A stretch of 64,000 bases of DNA, from NCBI GenBank assembly GCA_021324795.1, contig JAJPIK010000078.1:1-64000 (forward strand), in the 5' to 3' direction. Below, piece after piece: positions 17,489 to 25,518 of the stretch. This DNA is from Chloroflexota bacterium (GTDB taxonomy: Bacteria; Chloroflexota; UBA6077; FW602-bin22; CADDYW01). Made by a program: the position numbers and the translations under genes. Under the pieces are notes generated by a model. It worked only from the letters and a program-made list of their open reading frames with translations. It was not told where the DNA came from and searched no databases. Position 1 is the stretch's first letter. Each line of letters starts with the position of its first letter.

Positions 17489-18355
17489 TCATCCTTTCAA
17501 GCTCCCTGCGGTCAGACCACGGATCATGTAGCGGCGCACCAGGATCGCCAGGACGACGACCGGGAGCATGATCATCGTGCCCCCGGCGGTAATCTTCCCC
17601 CAGTCCCACCCCTGATAATTCATGAAGTTGACGATCGCGACCGGGGCAGTCTGGGCCTGGGAGCGAGTGACGATCAGGGCGTAGAAGAAGTCATTCCAGG
17701 AGAACAGGAAGCAAAAGATCGCTGTCGTCGCCAGGGCCGGCGCCGATAGCGGGAGTGTGATCCGGAGAAAGGCCCACCCTAGGCCGGCGCCATCGATGAA
17801 GGCGGCTTCTTCCAGTGACCTTGGCAGCCCATCAAAGAATATCCGCATCATCCAGATCACTAGCGAGAGGTTAAAGGTCAGGTAGATCACCACCAAGCCG
17901 GTCAACGTATCAATCAGATGAAGGAAGCGGAAGGCCATGAAGAAAGGCAGGCCATAGGTAATGGCTGGCGCCATCCGGGTCGTCAGGACCCAGAGCGAGA
18001 TCGGCCCATCGGCGCGTGCGCCAGACCGCGATAGAGCGTAGGCGGCTGGCACCCCAACGAGGAGTGAGACGAGCATGCTCGCTGCCGCAGCGATCGTGCT
18101 GTTCCCAAAGCTACGGAGGAAAGTCGTATCCTGGAGAATCGCACCGTAGTTTTCCAGCGTCGGACGGAAGATCAACTGGGGTGGCATCTGAAAGGAGGCG
18201 AGCTGGGTTTTGAGTGACATCTGCACCAGCCAGAGGTAGGGCACGGCGATCAGCACCACCAGGACCAGGACGAACAGGTTCATCGCTAGGATGCCGAGAC
18301 GAGGGCCTCGGCGCATCTGTACCGGCCGGGCAGCCACGACGACAATCTTACTCAA
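17489..18355 (-). CDS. Carbohydrate ABC transporter permease, MalG/UgpE type
   Basis: A 288-aa permease with six membrane segments and the EAA loop EEAAFIDGAGLGWAFLRITLPL (about 185-206, shown only in part by function: it docks the ATPase). It ends RRYMIRGLTAGSLKG, the usual CUT1 second-permease tail. TTG 18355 overlaps the upstream permease gene by 8 nt, so the two are coupled. No ATPase gene is present in the cluster. Confidence 0.92.
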   Translation of the reverse strand: MSKIVVVAARPVQMRRGPRLGILAMNLFVLVLVVLIAVPYLWLVQMSLKTQLASFQMPPQLIFRPTLENYGAILQDTTFLRSFGNSTIAAAASMLVSLLVGVPAAYALSRSGARADGPISLWVLTTRMAPAITYGLPFFMAFRFLHLIDTLTGLVVIYLTFNLSLVIWMMRIFFDGLPRSLEEAAFIDGAGLGWAFLRITLPLSAPALATTAIFCFLFSWNDFFYALIVTRSQAQTAPVAIVNFMNYQGWDWGKITAGGTMIMLPVVVLAILVRRYMIRGLTAGSLKG

Positions 18356-19286
18356 CGTCCACCCCCGTCCCGATGGTTTGGATCGTCAGGTAGCTCAGGA
18401 AGAAGGTCACCGCCAGCATGACGACGACGATCGCGCTCGCATAGCCGATGAAGGTGTAGGAAAACCCCTCCAGGTACGCGTAGTAATTAGTCGCCTCGGT
18501 GGCCGTCCCAGGCCCGCCACCGGTCATGATAAAAATCTCTGGGAAGACCTTGACACTGTCGATGAAGCGGAAAAGCGCGGCGAGAACGATCGCCGGACGG
18601 AGGAGAGGCAAGACCACGTAGCGGAAGAGTTGGAGGCGGGAGGCACCGTCGATTTCTGCCGCTTCGAGTGGCTCAGTCGGGAGCATCTGGAGCGCCGCCA
18701 GGATGATCAGCATAGTGAAAGGCATCCACTCCCAGACGTCGGTGATGACGATCGCCCAGATCGCAAGGGTTGCATCGCCCAGCCAGTTCGGCTGGGGTAG
18801 GCCAAGCAACCCAAGCGACCAGTTCAGGACGCTCACGCCCGGGGTGAAGAAGATCTTCCAGATCACCGCGACCACGACCGGCGGTAGGACCATCGGAATG
18901 ATAAAAGTGCCGCGCAAGATCTCAATGAAGCGGTGATGGGAGTTCAACAGTAACGCGAGTCCCAGCCCGACAAGAACCTGGAAGAGAACCGTCCAGAAGG
19001 AGAGCCGGGCTTGGACCCAAAGCGAGTTGAAGAAGCGATCGTCTTGAATCAGTGCGGTGTAATTGAGCGCACCGGCCCAGTGAAACGACCCCGGCATGGT
19101 CAGGTTGAGCGGGGTGAAGCTAGTGACGAGTAAGTAGACGAACGGACCGAAGGTAATTATGCCTAGCACCGCCAGGCTGGGCAGAAGCATCACCACGAAG
19201 GCGCGCTTTTGGCGAATCTCCCAACTCGATCGCCCGCGCATCCCCTCACCACGGCGCACGGGTGACACGTGCGACCGAACGCTCAT
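18348..19286 (-). CDS. Carbohydrate ABC transporter permease, MalF/UgpA type
   Basis: A 312-aa membrane protein with six segments; the first, from LLPSLAVLGIITFGPFVYLL, and the EAA loop LEAAEIDGASRLQLFRYVVL identify the CUT1 first permease. ATG 19286 shares its A with the TGA of the GntR gene (TGATG), and a GTG sits 3 nt upstream; the weak AGAGAG upstream spaces better to the ATG. The order regulator, permease, permease on one strand with the binding protein divergent is a compact sugar-import locus. Confidence 0.92.
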   Translation of the reverse strand: MSVRSHVSPVRRGEGMRGRSSWEIRQKRAFVVMLLPSLAVLGIITFGPFVYLLVTSFTPLNLTMPGSFHWAGALNYTALIQDDRFFNSLWVQARLSFWTVLFQVLVGLGLALLLNSHHRFIEILRGTFIIPMVLPPVVVAVIWKIFFTPGVSVLNWSLGLLGLPQPNWLGDATLAIWAIVITDVWEWMPFTMLIILAALQMLPTEPLEAAEIDGASRLQLFRYVVLPLLRPAIVLAALFRFIDSVKVFPEIFIMTGGGPGTATEATNYYAYLEGFSYTFIGYASAIVVVMLAVTFFLSYLTIQTIGTGVDVE

Positions 19287-19996
19287 CACGATCTCTCTGC
19301 CGCCTGCGCGGGCGGAGCGTCCAGGACGGACTCGTTCTCTGCGACCCGCGCCAGCAACGAGTTATGTGCTGCGACGAGGTGCGCTCGGAGAGCCCACTCG
19401 ACCGCGACCACATCGCGCGCATGCATGGCCGCTTGGATGGCACGGTGCGCCTGGAAGTCCGCGGAGTCGATCCCGCCCTGCGGCAGCGCCCGCAAGCGGC
19501 GCAGCAGGGCGAAGCAGTGGAGCTGGGCATGCAGGTCAATCAGCCGCTGATTGTGCGCCAGAGCCACCAGTGTCTGGTGGAAGCGCGCGTTCAACTCCCA
19601 GTACTGGACCGGATCAAGGCAAGTCGCATCGGCGAAGACTTCGGCCATGCCTCGGATGATCTCGTCGAGAGCACCAAGCTCGGCGTCCGTCGCACGCTCG
19701 ACCGCGCGCGCGGCCGCGTAGACCTCGATCATGTCACGCGCCTCGAACACCTCCCGAACGATCTCTAAGGTCAGAGAGGGGATAAGCCAGCCGCGTGGGC
19801 CGACCTCGACGAAGCCTTCGACCTGGAGCCGGAGGATGGCATCGCGGACCGGGGTCACGCTGACCTTGAGCGACTGTGCTGTCTCGCGCAGGGTAAAGCG
19901 CAGCCCAGTGGGCACCTCACGCTCGACGATCTTGGCGAGCAGAATTCGGTAGACCTGCTCGGCCAGATCTTGCTTGTGGATCGCCTCATCGGCCAT
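19286..19996 (-). CDS. GntR-family transcriptional regulator (FadR/FCD subgroup)
   Basis: A 236-aa regulator. The N-terminal winged helix (about 10-75) contains LRETAQSLKVSVTPVRDAIL and LQVEGFVEVGPRGWL. The C-terminal all-helical FCD domain (about 85-215) has the metal/ligand residues spread over FEARDMIEVYAA, LNARFHQTL and HRAIQAAMHARD. FCD regulators usually sense carboxylates or sugar acids. ATG 19996 with GGAG 8 nt upstream is preferred over a longer open frame to 20215 that has no ribosome-binding site. It likely represses both the permease operon it heads and the divergent binding-protein gene. Confidence 0.9.
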   Translation of the reverse strand: MADEAIHKQDLAEQVYRILLAKIVEREVPTGLRFTLRETAQSLKVSVTPVRDAILRLQVEGFVEVGPRGWLIPSLTLEIVREVFEARDMIEVYAAARAVERATDAELGALDEIIRGMAEVFADATCLDPVQYWELNARFHQTLVALAHNQRLIDLHAQLHCFALLRRLRALPQGGIDSADFQAHRAIQAAMHARDVVAVEWALRAHLVAAHNSLLARVAENESVLDAPPAQAAERS

Positions 19997-20107
19997 GATC
20001 CGCTCCAGGCTTGACCGGCCGGCGACTACCACGAAATCCTTCCCTCTAGTGACGCGCCCACTCGCGGGATCCGCAGGGGACACGAAGGGATCATCGCGCG
20101 ATAAGGA

Positions 20108-20125
20108 TTGACCAAACGTTGCATC
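20108..20125 (+). repeat. Putative GntR operator, copy 1
   Basis: TTGACCAAACGTTGCATC matches 16 of 18 bases of TTGACAATACGTTGCATC at 20240-20257, in the same orientation and 132 bp apart. The core ACGTTGCATC is identical. Confidence 0.5.
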
Positions 20126-20239
20126 ATCATAATAATTCGTTCCCAGCTCAACTGACCAACGATGGGATCTTCCCCCCGAGGACACACGCTGACTCACCGG
20201 ATGGTCCAGTGGCACGAGTATATAACAACGAGGCAGATA

Positions 20240-20268
20240 TTGACAATACGTTGCATCGGATTTAGATT
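20240..20268 (+). promoter_or_regulatory. Promoter TTGACA-17-TAGATT overlapping operator copy 2
   Basis: TTGACA (20240-20245) and TAGATT (20263-20268) are spaced 17 nt. The second 18-bp repeat covers the -35 and most of the spacer, so a bound repressor would block RNA polymerase. Confidence 0.65.
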
Positions 20269-20312
20269 TGCCGTTACAGCAAACAACGTTTCACGAATGG
20301 AGGGATCCAGCC

Positions 20313-21848
20313 ATGCCGCTCGGCGATTCGCGTCTCTCGCGTCGTTCTTTATTACGCGCCCTCACCCTGGCAGGTGCGGGCATGGCAGTTCTCGGGAGTG
20401 CAGCTTGTTCCAGCCAGCCGACGGGCGTCCCAGAGCCAACTTCGATTCCGGCGACCGCACCTGCAACAGCCGCCGTTCCAACGACCGTGCCAGCGTCGCC
20501 CGCTGCTACGGCTAGCGCCGCGACGCCCACCGGCCCCGCAACCGTCGCGGCGAGGACTACACCGGCCGCCCAGGCCGCCGTCGCGAATAAAACCTACGCG
20601 GGCACCAAACTGAAGCTTATGATCACCACCCACCCTTACACCAACGCGCTCAAGTCGAAGCTAGGCGACTTCAAGCAGGAGACCGGCATTGACGTCCAGA
20701 TCGACGATATTAGCTTCGACGTGCTCAACCAGCGCGCTGACCTGGAACTCTCCAGCGGGTCGGGAACCTACGATATGGTGCAACTGATCTTCATCCGCTC
20801 TGGCCGCTGGATCGGAGCCGGCTGGGTCGAAGATCTGATGCCCTACATCAATAATCCGAAGCTAACTGACCAGAAGGCGCTCGATCTTCCTGACTTTGTC
20901 GCCGGCTCACTCAACCCATTCCAACGCGGGAACAATCAGCAGCTCTACGCCCTCCCCTGGCTCACGGACAGCACGATGGTCGCCTACCGCGAGGATATCT
21001 TTAAGCAGGCCGGTTACGATACGTTTCCAGCGACCTACGACGATTTCCAGAAAGCGGCACCCAAGATCCAAGAAAGCACCGGCGGGAAGGTCAAGGCATT
21101 CGTTACCCAGAATAACCTCCACTGGATCTGGCCGAATTGGCTGATGTCCTACGGCGGGAATTTTTTCCAGAACCCCCCAACCGACCTGCACCCCCAATTC
21201 ACGACCCCGGCCGCCCATACCAGCGCGCAGATGTTCACCGATCTGCTCGCGAAGTATTCGCCCGCCGGCGGCGCCAATCTCCAGCCCGACGTGGCCGAGC
21301 TCCAGATCCAAGAGGGGAACGCTGCGAGCTACCTCGACGGACTGGGCAACCTCCAAACAGCGATCGATCCGAAGAAGAGCAAATACCGGGACAACATCCG
21401 CTTCATCAGGGCACCGACGGGGCCAGCCGGCTGGTTCCCACAGTTGGCAGTCCACGGGCTGGGAATCAACAAGGCTTCCAGCCACAAGGAAGCGTCCTGG
21501 CTATTCATCAGTTGGGCAACGAGCAAGGAGATGCAACTCTACGCCGCTCTCGATGACCGCTTTAACCACATCGCCAACACGCGTGCCTCGATGCTGACCA
21601 ATCCCGATGTGGTCAAGAAGTTTTCCTGGCACGGCGACAATATTCCCCAGCTCCACCTGGACGTGATGAAGCAAGCTGGCCAGGGCTACATGATCTTCCG
21701 AACGATTCCCCAATTCCCGCCGGTCGGCGACCGGGTGATCATTGCACTCACCGCGATCGCCAGCGGCCAGCAGACGGTCGACGCCGCGCTCCAATCGCTG
21801 CAGAAAGACGTGACCGACATCCTGCGCAAGCAAGGAGTGCAGATCTAA
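20313..21848 (+). CDS. Extracellular sugar-binding lipoprotein of an ABC importer
   Basis: A 511-aa family 1 solute-binding protein. The N-terminus combines a twin-arginine signature (LSRRSLLR) with a hydrophobic stretch and lipobox GSAAC, so it is probably a Tat-exported lipoprotein. An Ala/Pro/Thr linker (about 40-100) precedes the binding fold, with LKLMITTHPYTNALKSKLGDF at its start and GLGINKASSHKEASWLFISW near the C-terminus. ATG 20313 has GGAGG 9 nt upstream. It faces away from the regulator and permeases, which are its obvious partners. Its stop codon overlaps that of scpA on the other strand. Confidence 0.93.
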   Translation: MPLGDSRLSRRSLLRALTLAGAGMAVLGSAACSSQPTGVPEPTSIPATAPATAAVPTTVPASPAATASAATPTGPATVAARTTPAAQAAVANKTYAGTKLKLMITTHPYTNALKSKLGDFKQETGIDVQIDDISFDVLNQRADLELSSGSGTYDMVQLIFIRSGRWIGAGWVEDLMPYINNPKLTDQKALDLPDFVAGSLNPFQRGNNQQLYALPWLTDSTMVAYREDIFKQAGYDTFPATYDDFQKAAPKIQESTGGKVKAFVTQNNLHWIWPNWLMSYGGNFFQNPPTDLHPQFTTPAAHTSAQMFTDLLAKYSPAGGANLQPDVAELQIQEGNAASYLDGLGNLQTAIDPKKSKYRDNIRFIRAPTGPAGWFPQLAVHGLGINKASSHKEASWLFISWATSKEMQLYAALDDRFNHIANTRASMLTNPDVVKKFSWHGDNIPQLHLDVMKQAGQGYMIFRTIPQFPPVGDRVIIALTAIASGQQTVDAALQSLQKDVTDILRKQGVQI

Positions 21849-22582
21849 AGTACTTCGACCCGGACCAAGGCAATCTCGCCAAACTGCGCTTCCTGACTCG
21901 CCCGCACCTTACCCAGGCGCACGGCTTCGAGCATGGCAAGGAAGGCAGCGACGTATCGTTGGCGGGGAGCATGAGTGCCAATCAGCTCACTGAGCAACAC
22001 TTGCGACGACTGATCGAGCGCTGCCTCAAGCGCGGCAAACATCTCGGCGACGCTCACCCGGGGCTCGGTCGTCAAGGGAGACGGGGCCGGCTCCTTTTTT
22101 TTATTGCTGCGCGTGACCGCGCGGAGATACGCACTGCGTATCTCCAGCGGATCGAGACTAGGTAACGATTGCGTAGCGGCCGGTTGATACGGGCGCGGGA
22201 GCGCGGGGTAACAGTGCAACCCAGACGCATCTCGCTCGCTCAACCATTGGCTTACTTGGCGGAAAACTTGGTAGATGCGCAAGTGCTCCGCGAGGTCCGT
22301 CGGATCGAGCTCGGTCTCGACATTCGACGCGGGGCGTGGCTGAACCGGCAGAAGCAGCATCGACTTAATCAGCAGAAGCTTTGTCGCGACGACGAGGAAC
22401 GCCGAAAGATGCTCTGGATCGCGCTGTTGAACGAGCACTAGATGATCGAGGTACTGTTCGGTGACCGCGGCCAACGAGATCGTGGCGACGTCGAGCTCTC
22501 GCCGCTCGATCAGGCGAACGAGCAAGTCAAAAGGCCCACTGAATCCCTCGATCTCGACCGTCGGCTGGGAATTCGGAATCAT
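21845..22582 (-). CDS. scpA: Segregation and condensation protein A
   Basis: A 245-aa kleisin that links SMC heads with ScpB in the bacterial condensin. It begins with the family signature GFSGPFDLLVRLIERRELDVA (about 13-33), continues LAAVTEQYLDHL and FLVVATKLLLIKSMLLLP, and has the C-terminal winged-helix region VSVAEMFAALEAAL to VAAFLAMLEAVRLGKVRASQ. ATG 22582 is the natural start. scpB is not adjacent in this window. The last four bases overlap the convergent binding-protein gene. Confidence 0.95.
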   Translation of the reverse strand: MIPNSQPTVEIEGFSGPFDLLVRLIERRELDVATISLAAVTEQYLDHLVLVQQRDPEHLSAFLVVATKLLLIKSMLLLPVQPRPASNVETELDPTDLAEHLRIYQVFRQVSQWLSERDASGLHCYPALPRPYQPAATQSLPSLDPLEIRSAYLRAVTRSNKKKEPAPSPLTTEPRVSVAEMFAALEAALDQSSQVLLSELIGTHAPRQRYVAAFLAMLEAVRLGKVRASQEAQFGEIALVRVEVL

Positions 22583-22694
22583 TGACGATGCACCACGTTC
22601 GACATCCTAGCAGATCCATGCATCATGGCAGTATAGCTACCGCGTCCGGCGAACAAGCATGCAGCAATTCATCCAAGAATTCTTTGTGAAAGTA

Positions 22695-22723
22695 TTGCAA
22701 AGTGATGGCTCATCGTGTATACT
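22695..22723 (+). promoter_or_regulatory. Promoter TTGCAA-17-TATACT
   Basis: TTGCAA (22695-22700) and TATACT (22718-22723) are spaced 17 nt. The leader to the zinc-ribbon start would be about 120 nt, long enough for regulation. The rest of 22583-22849 shows no gene. Confidence 0.65.
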
Positions 22724-22849
22724 GCCGCGCGGTGGTATGGTCCTAGGTCATCTCGGCGCGGTGATCAGGCCTGGGTACCGCGAGGCGGCACGAGCCCTGG
22801 CACGGCCCCTGTCAACCTACCTGCCAACCATAGTTGACCGGAGGTCTTC

Positions 22850-23164
22850 GTGAGCTACAGCGATAAGGTCCTCAAATGTCGAGAATGCGGCGCTGATTTT
22901 GTTTTTACAGCGGGTGAGCAGGAGTTTTACGCAAGTCGGGGGCTAATGAATGAACCAGGGCGGTGTCCGACCTGTCGCGCGGCGCGGCGCCAACGAATGA
23001 ATAACGGCGATTATGCAGGTGATCGCCCCTCGCGGCCACAACGGGAGATGCATCCGGCCGTCTGCGCTGAATGTGGGACCAGCACAATGGTGCCGTTCTT
23101 ACCGCGCAATGACAAACCGGTCTATTGCAGTACCTGCTACGACCGAGTTCGGGCACGACGCTAA
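22850..23164 (+). CDS. Double zinc-ribbon protein, 104 aa
   Basis: Two treble-clef/ribbon halves are visible. The first has CRECGADF and CPTCRAARR about 25 residues apart (C10, C13, C39, C42 region). The second has HPAVCAECG and CSTCYDR (about 70-97). It contains the phrase FTAGEQEFYASRG of the 'probable zinc-ribbon' family that often occurs with cold-shock or ribosome-linked proteins. GTG 22850 follows GGAGGT. A close paralogue lies at 56247-56570 on the other strand. It may bind RNA or DNA; its function is unknown. Confidence 0.88.
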   Translation: MSYSDKVLKCRECGADFVFTAGEQEFYASRGLMNEPGRCPTCRAARRQRMNNGDYAGDRPSRPQREMHPAVCAECGTSTMVPFLPRNDKPVYCSTCYDRVRARR

Positions 23165-23246
23165 GAATTCTTCTTAAAATAAAACCGAACTGCGGAGGCG
23201 TAGAGGGAGGCCCGCCCCCGTTTGCCTACCCCCTGAGAAATCGGCA

Positions 23247-23282
23247 GCCTGCCCTCACTCCTTCGCGGGGCTGAGGACAGGC
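23247..23282. terminator. Hairpin between convergent genes
   Basis: GCCTGCCCTCA (23247-23257) pairs with TGAGGACAGGC (23272-23282), with one G-U or mismatch and a 14-nt loop. It lies between the zinc-ribbon gene and the convergent regulator, with no clear T-tract. Confidence 0.35.
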
Positions 23283-23337
23283 TCGGTCCATCTCCCATGG
23301 GAAGAGGGATTTCCCAGGACAACACGGAGATCCGAAG

Positions 23338-24120
23338 TTATTGAAGAGACCTCTGTGTCCTTGGTGTTTCTGTAGTTTTGTTCGTCTCTCGTCGTCGTTC
23401 TTCGCGAGCCTGCTGATCACCCTCGTTGAGTTGAACGAAGCGATAACCAATTCCCCGCTCGGTTATTAGATACCGCGGCGTGTCAGGATCCGGCTCGATC
23501 TGCTCACGCAGCCGGCGCACGTATACGCGCAAGTAATCGGTCGCGTCCTCGAACTCATGCCCCCATACTCTCGCCAACAGTGACCGATAGGGCACGACAA
23601 GGCTCCGGTTTCGCAGCAAGCAGGACAGCAGGCAAAACTCCGTTGCGGTTAAGCAAACCCGCTTTCGGTCAACCAACAGTTGGCGACGAGCGAAGTCGAT
23701 TGTTAAGTGGCCATCGTCAAAGCGACCCTGGCAGGCATCCGTACTTGCCGGGTGATCGCAACGCACCAAGACTGTCTTGGTGCGCGCGAGGAGCTCGAGC
23801 GGACTGAATGGCTTGACGAGGTAGTCGTCGGCACCGAGTTCGAGCCAGCGCGCTCGTCCCACCTCTTCTCCTCGATCACTCACCACCACCAGTGGAACCG
23901 CGGAAAAGTGGCGGATTTGCTTGAGTATGTCAAGCCCATCCTCGGTTGGTAATCCCAGATCAAGAAGAATCAGGTCCGGATCTTGCGACCGTGCCAAGGC
24001 TACTGCACTCTGACCATCGCCAACCCGTGAACAGATTCCGTCAGGCCATTGCATTTGCAGAGTTAACTCGATGAGATTAGCAATGTCACTTTCAGCTTCG
24101 ACGATGAGTGCTCTCAACAT
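23338..24120 (-). CDS. Orphan OmpR/PhoB-type response regulator
   Basis: A 260-aa regulator with a receiver domain (1-120) and a winged-helix DNA-binding domain (about 135-230). The phospho-acceptor is D54 in LILLDLGLP, with K103 in YLVKPF. The acidic pocket reads VEAESD instead of the usual VEDD, so one acidic residue is Ala. The DNA-binding domain ends normally at ITERGIGYRFVQ and is followed by an unusual tail of about 30 residues, LNEGDQQAREERRRETNK then TTETPRTQRSLQ. The last third of this tail is encoded by what looks like a dispersed intergenic repeat. ATG 24120 has GGAG 6 nt upstream. No histidine kinase is nearby, and the GT2 gene starts 63 bp away divergently. Confidence 0.9.
   Translation of the reverse strand: MLRALIVEAESDIANLIELTLQMQWPDGICSRVGDGQSAVALARSQDPDLILLDLGLPTEDGLDILKQIRHFSAVPLVVVSDRGEEVGRARWLELGADDYLVKPFSPLELLARTKTVLVRCDHPASTDACQGRFDDGHLTIDFARRQLLVDRKRVCLTATEFCLLSCLLRNRSLVVPYRSLLARVWGHEFEDATDYLRVYVRRLREQIEPDPDTPRYLITERGIGYRFVQLNEGDQQAREERRRETNKTTETPRTQRSLQ
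23349..23379 (-). repeat. Dispersed-repeat-like sequence forming the regulator's C-terminus
   Basis: Read on the minus strand the segment has the form ACCA/ACAGAAACACCAAGG then ACACAGAGGT, a type of short degenerate repeat seen between genes in many environmental bacteria. Here it is in frame with the response regulator and ends at its stop codon. Only one copy is in this window, so its repeat status is a judgement from resemblance. Confidence 0.35.
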
Positions 24121-24121
24121 C

Positions 24122-24180
24122 AACTGCTCCAGCCCGCGTAGTGCAAGCCCTGGCGCAAGAAGCAGGCCAGTGGAGCAGTT
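24122..24180. promoter_or_regulatory. Inverted repeat carrying the ribosome-binding sites of two divergent genes
   Basis: AACTGCTCCA (24122-24131) and TGGAGCAGTT (24171-24180) are a perfect inverted repeat with a 39-nt spacer. Each arm provides the GGAG Shine-Dalgarno of the gene beside it: the response regulator on the left and the GT2 on the right. The 63-bp gap must also hold both promoters or the two must be elsewhere. Confidence 0.6.
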
Positions 24181-24183
24181 ACC

Positions 24184-25455
24184 GTGAGCTTGTTCATCGC
24201 TGCTGCGCTGATCTTTTCGGTGTTTGTGTCACTCCAGGCAGGCTACACCGTCTACCTGATGATCTACACCTGGGATCAACCCGAGGCCTACGATGCCGCG
24301 GCCGCGCCGGAAACGTTCGAACCGCCAAAGCTCTCGTTTATTGTCCTGCTGCCGGCGCGTCACGAGGAGGACGTCATTCAGTCGACAATCGCTCACGTTG
24401 CTAATGCCCACTATCCGAGCGATCTCCTCAAGATCATAGTGATCTGCGAATGCGGTGACCTCGGGACCATCGCTCGCGCGCAGGAGAAGATCAATGAGCT
24501 CAGCCGCGCTGGCATTAACAACGCCAGCGTCGTTACCTTCAACGATACACCAATCAATAAACCGCACGGTCTCAACGTTGGCTTCCGTCAAGCAAGTGGC
24601 GATGTCGTGACGATCTTCGACGCCGAAGACGAGATTCATCCGGACATCTTCAACATCGTCAACACGGTCATGCTCCGTGAAAAGGTCCGGGTGGTCCAAT
24701 GTGGCGTTCAGCTCATGGACTACGACTCGTCGTGGTATTCAACACTCAACGTGCTCGAATACTACTTTTGGTTCAAGTCGCGCCTGCACTTTCACGCCAG
24801 TGCCGGCATGGTTCCGCTCGGCGGCAATACTGTTTTTTTTCGGCGCGAGATCATGGAGCAGATCGGTGGCTGGGATGAGCACAATCTTACCGAAGATGCT
24901 GACATCGGCATTCGGCTCAGTTCGATCGGGGAGAAGATTCGCGTCGTCTACGACGATCGGTACGTCACCAAGGAAGAAACACCTCCGACGCTTGGCCATT
25001 TCGTCAAGCAACGCACGCGTTGGAGTCAAGGTTTCCTACAAACGCTCGCCAAGGGAGAGTGGCAAAAGCTGCGAACGCTCTATCAGAAGTACCTCGCGGT
25101 CTATACGCTGGCCTTCCCCATGCTTCAGGCCGCCTTAGCACTCTACGTGCCGATCTCGATCTGGATGATGTTCACTGTCCGAACATCGGTCGTCGTCGCC
25201 ATGCTGTTGCTCTTACCATCCTACTTTTTGATCGCGCATTACGTGATCAGCGTCGTCGGACTATACGAGTTTGCCCAGGCGCATCGACTGAATCCACCTC
25301 GGACAACGCCCATACGCATGGCTGGTGCCTATCTCCCATATCAGTGGGTACTTGCCTACGCAGCGCTCCGAGCCATGGTTCGGCAGATTCGTGGCGTGAC
25401 GAACTGGGAGAAGACGAAACACATTGGCGCACACCGGATCGATCGCCCGACGTGA
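24184..25455 (+). CDS. Processive family 2 glycosyltransferase, cellulose/hyaluronan-synthase-like
   Basis: A 423-aa membrane enzyme. One N-terminal membrane helix (about 2-27) precedes a cytoplasmic GT2 domain with LLPARHEE, FDAEDE (about 144), TEDADIGIRL (about 235) and Q276-R-T-R-W280, the QxxRW motif of processive beta-glycosyltransferases. Three C-terminal membrane helices follow (about 295-395). This is the BcsA-like layout that polymerises and exports a chain, but there is no PilZ domain. GTG 24184 has GGAG 8 nt upstream. It heads the surface-polysaccharide locus and faces the orphan response regulator. Confidence 0.92.
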   Translation: MSLFIAAALIFSVFVSLQAGYTVYLMIYTWDQPEAYDAAAAPETFEPPKLSFIVLLPARHEEDVIQSTIAHVANAHYPSDLLKIIVICECGDLGTIARAQEKINELSRAGINNASVVTFNDTPINKPHGLNVGFRQASGDVVTIFDAEDEIHPDIFNIVNTVMLREKVRVVQCGVQLMDYDSSWYSTLNVLEYYFWFKSRLHFHASAGMVPLGGNTVFFRREIMEQIGGWDEHNLTEDADIGIRLSSIGEKIRVVYDDRYVTKEETPPTLGHFVKQRTRWSQGFLQTLAKGEWQKLRTLYQKYLAVYTLAFPMLQAALALYVPISIWMMFTVRTSVVVAMLLLLPSYFLIAHYVISVVGLYEFAQAHRLNPPRTTPIRMAGAYLPYQWVLAYAALRAMVRQIRGVTNWEKTKHIGAHRIDRPT

Positions 25456-25518
25456 TGGGCTGTGCTGGCCCCGGATTTTTTCTGATGTGATCCAATTCAT
25501 TTGGTCAAGGAGGGAGTA

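Larger units (their letters stand above)
19997..20312. promoter_or_regulatory. Divergent control region between gntR-permeases and the binding-protein gene
   Basis: These 316 bp hold no gene. They are AT-richer than the surroundings and contain the binding-protein promoter at 20240-20268, two near-identical 18-bp direct repeats (20108-20125 and 20240-20257), and AT-rich sequence near 20124-20138 that could supply the -10 of the leftward promoter. The layout fits a shared operator region for the GntR protein. Confidence 0.6.

Noticed and set aside
19997..20215. N-terminal extension of the GntR regulator
   Set aside because: A good Shine-Dalgarno precedes ATG 19996, the family begins there, and the extension covers the operator region.
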